From Druceiella hillmani (Eukaryota; Arthropoda; Insecta; Lepidoptera; Hepialidae): DNA of 64,000 nucleotides. Positions 1 through 11,399 of this stretch are shown here, one piece after another. The notes below the pieces were generated by a model. That model was not told the DNA's origin and ran no database searches. It saw nothing but the letters and a program-made list of their open reading frames with translations. Both the position numbers and the translations under genes were made by a program. The number at the start of each line of letters is the position of its first letter. Position 1 is the stretch's first letter. The DNA is taken from contig JAYKKI010000003.1 in the NCBI GenBank assembly GCA_039881145.1, positions 1,795,001 through 1,859,000 on the forward strand. The letters are read 5' to 3'.

Positions 1-253
1 TACACAATTAAAAATATAATTTCTTACAAATTGTTAAGTATTTACAATATAAATAAAGTAAATTTAATTATCCAACTCGAATATTTACTTAATCTGTCAA
101 TTTTAACAACATTAGTTCACTTTATCTTTTATCGGTAAGCACTTATTACACAATTAAAAATATAATTTCTTACAAATTGTTAAGTATTTACAATATAAAT
201 AAAGTAAATTTAATTATCCAACTCGAATATTTACTTAATCTGTCAATTTTAAT
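1..253. repeat. 146-bp tandem repeat, cut by window edge
   Basis: The sequence beginning TACACAATTAAAAATATAAT at position 1 recurs at 147 and stays nearly identical through about 250, giving a period of 146 bp and roughly 1.7 visible copies. The first copy runs into the window start, so the array may continue upstream. The unit has no coding content and no similarity that I recognise to the 391-bp satellite further on. Confidence 0.85.
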
Positions 254-1652
254 ATCTTGTTTATCCAACAACATTCAGGAAGTCTATTTGTCTATGATTT
301 ATGTTTGGAATAAAATTATTATTACATTAACATATGCATTGCATGGGAATTAAATCAATTTTTTATACATTAGTTATGACCGGAAGTTATTTTAATTAAA
401 TATATCATTTGTAATGCATTTCTTTTTATATAATATAATACGTAATGAATTTACATTATAAAAAAATTTATACTAAATGTAAAAGGTGAAAAAAATAGAA
501 CCATAATTTAAAGATTTAAAAATTGTGACGTCATCTGACTTTTAACCAATAACAGGGCGTTTGCGATGCTGATTAAATTTAAAAAAAAAATTGTGATTTC
601 ATTACGTTTTTTTATATAATATAAACTTATTCTTCCGAAAACTAAAAGCAATACGCTTATTAACCTTATAATCTAATATAATGACCCCGAATTGTGGTAT
701 ATTTCTGATGTTGTCAAATAGCCTATTATATCTCATATTTCAAAAAAGTACCAATACGATAATGTTCTTTAGTGAAATAAATACTACTTGAAATAAGTGC
801 GCACTACGTTATTTTTTCATTTGACTGTAATGGGTTTAAAATATAAAAATTTAAAGAACCTTCGTATTAGTGGATTTTTTAGTCTTTCTCGTGTCTCATT
901 ATCTTTTGAAGTCATCTATATTACCCTAGGCCTCGTAGAGCGCTACGAAAAATCAAACAATATCTTGTTTGTGCTCTATAATACAACTAATGTTTACCTA
1001 TGTACTAATGATACATATGTAATACATACATACATACAAACATACAGATGTGTCAATAGATACCCTTTTTGGTTCAGCCGTAGATGGGGAATATACAAAA
1101 ATTGTACAATTGTTTTTTTTATTACAATTAAAATAAATAAACACAAGAATAACAAATACGCAGGTGATATATCTGCAAAGTCTTTGACTAATTTTTCTAT
1201 TTCCATATGACGTGTCTTTGATGTATAGTTTTGTTATCAGTATTTAAGAGGAAATGCTAATAAGTATTAAAGTATTGTTCGGCCAACTAGTCATATAAAA
1301 TGTGTTACACCTCTCTTTGTTTATTATACACATAAAACATGTTTTCTCAAGAATAATACTACTATAAAATATATCAAAGCAGAAGCAATGCAATCTGCAT
1401 ATTTACAATTTGTTTCGTGAGAAAATTCGTGGCAATAATTTGAATTTATCTTCGCAATTCTTCTTTCTTACCGAGCTTTGAGCTGACATCATTTAAGAAT
1501 CATAAACAATATCGTATATTAGTGTTAGCTAAAATATGAATAACAAAAGTTAGGTTTACTTCATTTAAATTACCTTATTACTGCATCAATGTAGTAAATA
1601 TATCCGTTCATCTTCTCGAAACTAGTATTGACGATGATATAAAAATTAATTT
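254..1652. other. AT-rich stretch without a supported gene
   Basis: No motif-bearing reading frame is visible. The open frame at 797-1210 (137 codons) is low-complexity and has no recognisable domain. A short ATAC-type microsatellite lies at about 1019-1046. There are long A and T runs and nothing else I can name. Confidence 0.5.
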
Positions 1653-1916
1653 TAAACATTGAATATAATTGGCGTTAATTTTGTAGAAATTCATTATTCA
1701 CAATTAAATGAAACTATGTGATGTAGCATTATTTCTACTTTCTTTAAGTACTTTACCACGACCTAGGTTTCGTTGTATTACAACATCTTCAGGTGGGCTA
1801 TTAGCAAAGATCTTTGCTAACTGTCCACCTGAACGTGTAATACAACGAAACCTAGATCGTGGTAAAGAATGTAGAAATAATACTACGTCACGTAGCTTCA
1901 TTTAATTGTGAATAAT
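1653..1916. mobile_element. Fold-back (MITE-like) palindromic element, copy 1
   Basis: From 1693 to 1916 the DNA folds on itself: ATTATTCACAATTAAATGAA at the left end is the reverse complement of the right end at about 1897-1916. The arms stay complementary through GTTTCGTTGTATTACA to a centre at GCAAAGATCTTTGC (1804-1817). The arms differ by a few substitutions and a gap of about 12 bp. Because of the symmetry both strands carry a similar 65-codon open frame (1708-1905 plus, 1704-1901 minus); I read these as a by-product. A flank of about 40 bp to the left (about 1653-1692) is also shared with the second copy at 52940, so the repeat family extends beyond the hairpin. No transposase is present, so it would be non-autonomous. 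Confidence 0.8.
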
Positions 1917-3239
1917 TTTAAACAGTTATAGACATCTTAAAATTTCAAATATAGAGTATACAAATTTATGGTTCCCTCCGCACCCACCTCACAGTCAGCC
2001 AGATCTTATATATACTAATGATTTTTAAAATTTAGTAATTAACAGTCATAAATCGTCACATGTTCATGAAACGCAAAACATCATTATTAATTTTATGGTT
2101 CCATATCTTATAGTCATAACTGTAATAATAAATTCAAGTTTATCTTCAAAGAATGTTATCGAATTTATTACGTAAAATAAGTATGCAATAAGTTTTGGAT
2201 TCTGTACATCACACCAACATAATAGTAATTTACCGAATCTTTTGATAATAAAAAACTTTATTTAATAAATCCTTATAATTTCTCAGATTTAGTAACCAAT
2301 AGCCGTAAATCGACCCTTATTAATAAATCGCCTAAGGTTAGTTTAATTTTATGGTATCATACCTTACGGTCAACCGGATAATGATGATTCTAAATTCTCG
2401 TTTTTCATAAAGAATCTTATCTAATTTATTAGGTAAAATAAGTATGCCATACATTTTGGATTTTGTACATTACACACCTATATAATAGTAATTTTCCATA
2501 CACTAATTTGATGATTAAAACAAATGGTGAGTATACAAATTTATAGTTCCCTCCGCACCTCACAGTCAACCAGATCTTATATAAAAATACATTAAAAATA
2601 TACGTATTATTTTTTATATTCTCATGATTTTTCAAATTTTGTAACTAACAGTCATAAATCGTCACATGTTCATGAAACGCAAAACATCATTATTAATTTT
2701 ATGGTTCCATATCTTATAGTCAAGCGGATAACTGTAATAATAAATTCAAGTTTATCTTCAAAGAATGTTATCGAATTTATTACGTAAAATAAGTATGCAA
2801 TAAGTTTTGGATTCTGTACATCACACCAACATAATAGTAATTTACCGAATCTTTTGATGATAAAAAACCTTATTTAATAAATTCTTATGATTTCTCAGAT
2901 TTAGTGACCAACAGCTGTAAATCGACCCTTATTAATAAAACGCCTAAGGTTAGTTTAATTTTATGGTTTCATACCTTACGGTCAACCGGATAATTGTGAT
3001 TCTAAATTCTCGTTTTTCCACAAAGAATCTTATCTAATTTATTAGGTAAAGTAAGTATGCCATACATTTTGGATTTTGTACATTACACACCCATATAATA
3101 GTAATTTTCCAAACACTAATTTGATGATTAAAACAAATGGTGAGTATACAAATTTATGGTTCCCTCCGCACCTCACAGTCAGCCAGATCTTACATAAAAA
3201 TACATTAAAAACATACGTATTATTCAATATATCCTAATG

Positions 3240-6200
3240 ATTTTTCACCTAACAGTAATTTTCAGAACACTCATTTGATGATAAAAAACCTTATTTAATA
3301 AATCCTAATGATTTTTCAGATTTAGTAACTAACAGCCATAAATAGTCAATAGCTCATAAAACGCCAAAGATTAGTTTTAATTTTATGGTTTCATACCTCA
3401 CAGTCAAACGGTAATTTAAATTCTACATTCTAGTTTTTTGACAAAGAATATTATCTAATTGATTCTGTATATCACACACTAATATAATAATAATTTTCAG
3501 AACAGTTTCATTTGATGATTAAAACAAATGGTGAGTATACAAATTTATGGTTCCCTCCGCACCTCACAGTCAGCCAGATCTTATATAAAAATACATTTAA
3601 AACATACGTATTATTCAATATATACTAATGATTTTTCACATAATAGTAATTTTCCGAACACTCATTTGATGATAAAAAACCTTATTTAATAAATACTAAT
3701 GACTTTTCAGATTTAGTAACTAACAGCCATAAATAGTCAATAGCTCATAAAACGCCAAAGATTAGTTTTAATTTTATGGTTTCATACCTCACAGTCAAAC
3801 GGTAATTTAAATTCTACATTCTAGTTTTTGACAAAGAATATTATCTAATTGATTCTGTATAACACACACTAATATAATAGTAATTTTCCAAACACTTTCA
3901 TTTCATGATTAAAACAATGGTGAGTATACATATTTATTGTTCCCTCCGCACCTCACAGTCAGCCAGATCTTATATAAAAATACATTAAAAACATAGGTAT
4001 TATTCAATATATCCTAATGATTTTTCACATAATAGTAATTTTTCGAACACTCATTTGATGATAAAAAACATTATTTAATAAATCCTAAAGATTTTTCAGA
4101 TTTAGTAACTAACAGCCATAAATAGTCAATAGTTCATAAAACGCCAAAGATTAGTTTTAATTTTAGGGTTTCATAACTCACAGTCAAACGGTAATTTAAA
4201 TTCTACATTCTAGTTTTTTACAAAGAATATTATCTAATTGATTCTGTATATCACACACTAATATAATAGTAATTTTCAGAACACTTTTATTTGATGATTA
4301 AAACAAATGGTGAGTATACAAATTTATAGTTCCCTCCGCACCTCACAGTCAGCCAGATTTTATATAAAAATACATTAAAAACATAGGTATTATTCAATAC
4401 ATCCTAATGATTTTTCACATAATAGTAATTTTCCGGTCACTCATTTGATGATAAAAAACATTAATTAATAAATCCTAATGATTTTTCAGATTAAGTAAAT
4501 AACAGCCATTAATAGTCAATAGCTCATAAAACGCCAAAGATTAGTTTTAATTTTATGGTTTGATACCTTACAGTCGAACAGTTATTTAAATTCTACATTG
4601 TAGTTTTTTGACAAAGAATATTATCTAAATGATTCTGTATATCACACACTAATATAATAGTAATTTTTCGAACGCTTTCATTTGATGATTAAAACAAATG
4701 GCAAGTATACAAATTTATGGTTCCCTCCGCACCTCACAGTCAGCCAGATCTTATATAAAAATACATTAAAAACATACGTATTATTCAATATATCCCAATG
4801 ATTTTTCACATAATAGTAATTTTAAAAACACTCATTTGATGATAAAAAACATTATTTAATAAATCCTAATGATTTTTCAGATTTAGTAACTAACAGCCAT
4901 AAATAGTCAATAGTTCATAAAACGCCAAAGATTAGTTTTAATTTTAGGGTTTCATAACTCACAGTCAAACGGTAATTTAAATTCTACATTCTAGTTTTTT
5001 GACAAAGAATATTATCTATTTGATTCTGTATATCACACACAAATATAATAGAAATTTTCAGAAGACTTTCATTTGATGATTAAAACAAATGGTGAGTATA
5101 CAAATTTATGGTTCCCTCCGCACCTCACAGTCAGCCAGATCTTATATAAAAATACAATAAAAACATACGTATTATTCAATATATCCCAATGATTTTTCAC
5201 ATAATAGTAATTTTAAAAACACTCATTTGATGATAAAAAACCTTATTTAATAAATCCTAATGATTTTTCACATTTAGTAACTAACAGCCATAAATAGTCA
5301 ATAGCTCATAAAACGCCAAAGATTAGTTTTAATTTTATGGTTTCATACCTCACAGTCAAACGGTAATTTAAATTCTACATTCTAGTTTTTTGACAAAGAA
5401 TATTATCTAATTGATTCTGTATATCACACACTAATATAATAATAATTTTCAGAACAGTTTCATTTGATGATTAAAACAAATGGTGAGTATACAAATTTAT
5501 GGTTCCCTCCGCACCTCACAGTCAGCCAGATCTTATATAAAAATACATTTAAAACATACGTATTATTCAATATATACTAATGATTTTTCACATAATAGTA
5601 ATTTTCCGAACACTCATTTGATGATAAAAAACCTTATTTAATAAATACTAATGACTTTTCAGATTTAGTAACTAACAGCCATAAATAGTCAATAGCTCAT
5701 AAAACGCCAAAGATTAGTTTTAATTTTATGGTTTCATACCTCACAGTCAAACGGTAATTTAAATTCTACATTCTAGTTTTTTGACAAAGAATATTATCTA
5801 ATTGATTCTGTATATCACACACTAATATAATAGTAATTTTCCGAACACTTTCATTTTATGATTAAAACAAATGGTGAGTATACAAATTTATGGTTCCCTC
5901 CGCACTTCACAGTCAGCCAGATCTTATATAAAAATACATTAAAAACATACGTATTATTCAATATATCCCAATGATTTTTCACATAATAGTAATTTTAAAA
6001 ACACTCATTTGATGATAAAAAACCTTATTTAATAAATCCTAATGATTTTTCAGATTTAGTAACTAACAGCCATAAATAGTCAATAGCTCATAAAACGCAA
6101 AAGATTAGTTTTAATTTTATAGTTTCATAACTCACAGTCAAACGGTAATTTAAATTCTACATTCTAGTTTTTTGACAAAGAATATTATCTAATTGATTCT

Positions 6201-7040
6201 GTATATCACTCACAAATATAATAGAAATTTTCAGAACACTTTCATTTGATGATTAAAACAAATGGTGAGTATACAAATTTATGGTTCCCTCCGCACCTCA
6301 CAGTCAGCATGATCTTATATAAAAATACATTCAAAACATACGTATTACTCAATACATCCTAATGATTTTTCACATATTAGTAATTTTCCGGTCACTCATT
6401 TGATGATTAAAAACATTATTTAATAAATCCTAATGATTTTTCAGATTAAGTAACTAACAGCCATTAATAGTCAATAGCTCATAAAACGCCAAAGATTAGT
6501 CTTAATTTTATGGTTTGATACCTTACAGTCGAACAGTTATTTAAATTCTACATTGCAGTTTTTTGACAAAGAATATTATCTAAATGATTCTGTATATCAC
6601 ACACTAATATAATAGTAATTTTTCGAACGCTTTCATTTGATGATTAAAACAAATGGCGAGTATACAAATTTATGGTTCCCTCCGCACCTCACAGTCAGCC
6701 AGATCTTATATAAAAATACATTCAAAACATACGTATTATTCAATATATCCTAATGATTTTTCACATAATAGTAATTTTTCGAACACTCATTTGATGATAA
6801 AAAACATTATTTAATAAATCCTAAAGATTTTTCAGATTTAGTAACTAACAGCCATAAATAGTCAATAGCTCATAAAACGCCAAAGATTAGTTTTAATTTT
6901 ATGGTTTCATACCATACATTCAAACGGTAATTATAATTCTACATTTTCGTTTTTCGACAAGGAATATTATCTAACTTGTTAGATAAAATAACTATGCAGT
7001 ATGTTTTGGAGTCTGTACATCACAGCCACATAATAGTAAT
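3240..7040. repeat. Five-monomer higher-order repeat within the satellite
   Basis: Two successive blocks of about 1955 bp (5 x 391) share private variants. AAATACTAATGACTTTTCAG appears only near 3691 and 5643. ACATTTAAAACATACG appears near 3591 and 5546. The CAATACATCCTAATG plus CCGGTCACTC combination appears near 4395 and 6350. CAGTCGAACAGTTATTT appears near 4572 and 6527. Adjacent monomers differ more than monomers five apart, which is the signature of block duplication by unequal exchange. Confidence 0.8.
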
Positions 7041-7280
7041 TTTCCGAACACTTTCATTTGATGATTAAAATAAATGGAGATTATACAATTTTATGTTTCC
7101 CCTCGCACCTCACTAAATCTCTATAAAAACATCTATATTTTTTAATATATCCTATTGATTTTTCAGATTTAGTAACTAACAGTCATAAATCGTCACTTGT
7201 TCATAAGACGTCAAACGTTAGTTTTGAATGTGTGATTCCGTACCTTACGTGTCAAGCGGATTACTGTAATTCTAAATTCT

Positions 7281-7535
7281 AAAATACATAAAGTTACAAA
7301 ATACATCAAACAATAATAACTAAGATTAAATACTTACTTATAAAGTGTAATTAAAATAATAAAAAATATAACTGAAAAACCTCTGGGTACCAATCTGCAG
7401 TTTTTCACTGTTGCCTTTTACGCAGCGTTGTTCTACAGTTCGCCGCTGAATGTGTATAAAACATAGAAGTAGTCGCTCGGACAGTAGTATTGCGATGCGC
7501 GGGTTGCTGACTTCCCTCTTCGCCGCCGAAGGTGC
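7281..7535. mobile_element. GC-richer insertion inside the satellite
   Basis: Monomer sequence breaks off after TGTAATTCTAAATTCT at about 7280 and resumes near 7535 with AAAATATATTAAAAACATAT. The block between them is much richer in GC (for example CGCAGCGTTGTTCTACAG and CGCCGCCGAAGGTGC) than the rest of the array. A minus-strand open frame covers it (7338-7598) but runs out into satellite sequence and has no domain I recognise. A short segment of monomer (GTAATTCTAAATTCT) stands on both sides. It is probably a small transposon fragment or captured unique DNA; the family is unknown to me. Confidence 0.5.
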
Positions 7536-8560
7536 TTTGAAAAATATATTAAAAACATATACATTAATGATTTTATAACTTACACTCAACGGGATCATTG
7601 TAATTCTAAATTCTAGTTTTTCGACAAGGAATATTATCTAATTTCTTAGGTAAAATAAGTATGCAATATGTTTTGGATTATGTACGTCACTCCCACATAA
7701 TAGTAATTTTCCTAACACTCATTTGATGATAAAAAACATTATTTAATAAATCCTAATGATTTTTTTAGACTTAGTAACTAACAGCCATAAATAGTCAATA
7801 GCTCATAAAACACCAATGATTAGTTTTAATTTTATGGTTTCATATCTTACAGTCAAACGGTAATTTAAATTCTACATTCTAGTTTTTTGACAAAGAATAT
7901 TATCTAATTGATTATGTATATCACACACTAATATGATAGTAATTTTCCGAAAACTTTCATTTGATGATTAAAACAAATGGTGAGTATACAAATTTATGGT
8001 TCCCTCCGCACCTCACAGTCAGCCTGATCCTATATAAAAATACATTAAAAACATATGTATTATTCAATATATCCTAATGATTTTTTACATAATAATAATT
8101 TTCTGAACACTCATTTGATGATAAAAAACATTATTTAATAAATCCTAATGATTTTTCAGATTTAGTAACTAACAGCCATAAATAGTCAATAGCTCATAAA
8201 ACGCCATTCATTAGTTTTAATTTTATGGTTTGATACCTTACAGTCGAACGGTTATTTAAATTCTACATTCTAGTTTTTTGACAAAGAATATTATCTAATT
8301 GATTCTGTATATCACACACTAATATAATAGTAATTTTCCGAACACTTTCATTTGATGATTAAAACAAATGGTGAGTATACAAATTTATGGTTCCCTCCGC
8401 ACCTCAGTCAGCCAGATCTTATATAAAAATACGTTCAAATCATACGTATTATTCAATATATCCTAATGATCAAACACATCCTAATGATTTTTCACATAAT
8501 AGTAATTTTCCAAACACTCATTTGATGATAAAAAATATTATTTTTAATAAATCCTACGAT

Positions 8561-8790
8561 AGAATATACGATAGACGCAGTGCACAGAAGTAAACTGAAA
8601 TTTGCTTCACCAAAGTTGTATAAACCTTTGTTTTGCTCAGGTGCTATGTTAGGAAATAAATATGACTGTAATAACATGAAATTGGCCATAATTGTAACTG
8701 CACTTGTCTTCAATGAAAAAATAATTGGAGATGAAAGTAACGAAATAATAACTCAATCTAACAGCTTCACCACAAGGTAATTATTTAAAT
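8561..8790 (+). other. Open frame at the satellite edge, possible exon
   Basis: Immediately after the last satellite monomer a 66-codon frame runs 8580-8780. It contains the mixed-composition peptide CSGAMLGNKYDCNNMKLAII, unlike the low-complexity frames around it. The frame ends beside CACAAG|GTAATT, which looks like a splice donor at about 8777. I do not recognise a family, there is no partner exon in view, and the frame is short enough to occur by chance. Confidence 0.2.
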
Positions 8791-11395
8791 GGCGGTGTAC
8801 GAGCAAGATAATAGTTTAAGTGGGCTTATAACAGCGATGAAATGAAAGTAAAATGCAAATCTAAACAAAGTTAATTATTTTTTTAAATACACATGATAAG
8901 AGAAAACAGTTACAAAGTACATGATTGTCAATAAACTTCTTAGCTTTACATGGTACAGCAGTTAATTCACAAAATCACTAACACAGAGCGGTTCAAAAAA
9001 TAAAAGTCGTGCTTACATTAAAACTAAATCATCTAAAGAAACAGTCTTTCTGGTGCATAAGAAAATCAGCACAAAGAAATATATAGCGGAAAAGGTCATA
9101 TAATTTACACGAACGTAGAAAATCTATCTTTGTGATGACTTTAATTTATCTAGATTCTTTAAATATGCAATGTAGTTCATCTATATGAAACATTTAGTAT
9201 TAATATATCATTTGGAGTTCTGAGAAAAGACATATATTTGACTTACAACATAGACACAAATAGACCATAAAAATAAATCTATTAATCGAAAATGTTGAAT
9301 CTGCACTGACCGAATATGAATAATTCTCATAATGTTTCAATTGTTTTGGGATTAACATAGTTTAGTATCCATTAGTAGTATTATTTGTCCATGTTTTAGT
9401 TATAAGACAACTAGTTGGTGTGTTGGAATAGCATGTAGGTTTGTGTTTACTATCCATGGTTTCATACCACGGATAATCATTAGCCTATATGGAATACTAA
9501 TCGTCGAATCTCAATATTATTATAGAATACTCAATATTTACTACTACATTTTCTGAAATACATGCTCAGTCACAACTAAAGTGCTAGATAGATTTTCATA
9601 AAACTTGTATAAAATTAGTTCATGATTTGAATTATAACACGTAAGCTACTTTTTAAGGTGAGAAATAATATAATTCCTGTATGATGAAACTCTACATTTT
9701 TACTCGATAAAAAAATCATTTCGTGTCAATAATAAACGTGAAGTGTGTATTAAATCTAGCGCACACGTATCTCTAGAGCCCAAAACAGGCACAGAAGTGC
9801 AACATCCTTTTTTTTAGTATTGCGAAAATTCTATTAGATCAGGGATAAAGCCCTTCATCACAAATCCCTATTAGTAAACCCATGGACAATTAGTTGCCAT
9901 AGAATTTTTGCTAGAATAAAATTAAACTATGAGAGATGATGCTAGTAAAAATTCTAAATAAAAGAGAATAATATTCTAATGTAGAAGCGTTAAAGCAGGT
10001 AGTGCTAATCTGACTTACGTGTCGTCACATTTTCACATAGGACGCCAGTCGAAGAAGCACGTACCAATCGACGTACAATCCACGGCATGAACAGCCATCA
10101 TGGGACGTCCACCCGTGCCCAGATGTGCGCTCGTACACATACACACACTCGACGTGCCCTAACAGGGAGAAAGGAATTATTTATTTTTTAGTTCCTAAAT
10201 CATGCTTTTCCCTGGGATAGTATTTCGGTAAAATACAGCAAAGCACAAATATGAATTAAAAATATAAAATTAACCAAATATTTATTACTTTTTATATATT
10301 ATTATTAATATATATTACTATAATATCAACATCTTACTAGGTGTTAAAAAAAATTAAGTGACTGCCTTTTTGATTGACTGCTTTTTTGTTTGTAAACTTA
10401 AGATCAGTGGAAAATATTTCAAATTTTAGTTTTTACACCGACGATCGAAACTTACAGATGCACGCCATTTTAGCAAAATATATTGCGATCCGTATACGAA
10501 AACGGGGGAAATCTTTTTTTTTTCATAATGTCAATTGTCTTAAAAGTTTATCAGAACAGCAGCATCATACTTTTGAAAAATTGAATGCGAACTGTCTTCT
10601 CAATTACGCCACTATGTTTTAAATGATAATACGTTACATAACATACCTGAAAATGTAACTTAATGCCGTTATTAAATAATAAACTCATTTCGTCTTCCTT
10701 TTTTTTAGTCGTAGAGATAATTTGACACGAACTATTTCTTTTCTTTTAAAATTAGAAAAACTAAATCTAATTGTTGTGTTCTATGGGGTGTTTTGACAGT
10801 TGTAATTTTCTTAGATGTTTAGGTTAGAAATTACGTCTTTAAATGAAAAAACAATTTCGAAATAAACATATTTTGTTATAAAAATCCGCTAGTTCGAGAT
10901 AGGCCATTAGAGAGAATCGACAAAGAAACCTAATGGCCACATACAATCTCAAGATATACATGTCAAAAAATGTTTATTTTCACTATTTAAATAAATGTAA
11001 ACTGTCTTATGTAATCACATAAAAATCATATGATTATGTGTAGTTATTTTTGTTGCTGTTTTGGTATTCTACTTAATCTATCATATATGTTACCCACACC
11101 ATGTAATAAAGAAATTTAATTACTTTACACCAATTGAAATATAATGATCAAATAAACAAAGTTAAATCTAAGAATGTTATCTATACATTCTAAGAAACTA
11201 AAATCTAATACAAAGTACTCAAATATACAATAAATCCAATTATTTTCTAAATAATCCTTTATTAATTGACTACATATATTAAATCTACCACGAACAAATT
11301 ACTAGGTCGTAATAAATTATTTTTAGCTTTTCAATCAATATAACAATGTTGTATATTAGTATTATTAATATAAATCTTACTTTTACAATCTAAAC
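8791..11395. other. AT-rich stretch without a supported gene
   Basis: I see no transposon domain or conserved motif. A GC-richer patch lies at about 10015-10170 (contains GACGCCAGTCGAAGAAGCAC). The open frame 10374-10622 (82 codons) has ordinary-looking composition but no recognisable domain. Confidence 0.45.
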
Positions 11396-11399
11396 AATA

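Larger units (their letters stand above)
1940..8560. repeat. Satellite array, 391-bp monomer with higher-order structure
   Basis: The anchor TTCCCTCCGCACCTCACAGT occurs at about 1972, 2547, 3160, 3551, 3940, 4330, 4721, 5112, 5503, 5894, 6285, 6676, 8000 and 8391. From 3160 to 6676 the spacing is 389-391 bp. Each monomer contains recognisable blocks such as CATTTGATGATAAAAAAC and AAACGCCAAAGATTAG. Between about 1972 and 3160 the spacing is about 575 and 613 bp, so those units are longer composites. Variants recur five monomers apart (ACTCATTTG preceded by CCGGTC at about 4435 and 6390; GGCAAG/GGCGAG at about 4700 and 6655), which shows a 1955-bp higher-order unit. The array is AT-rich and non-coding; short open frames in it are repeats of one another. 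Confidence 0.95.

Noticed and set aside
797..1210. 137-codon open frame near the window start
   Set aside because: Composition follows the local AT bias, there is no domain, and another open frame overlaps it on the opposite strand.
2429..3227. Two similar minus-strand open frames (68 and 61 codons)
   Set aside because: They are the same satellite unit read twice; similarity reflects the repeat and not a gene family.
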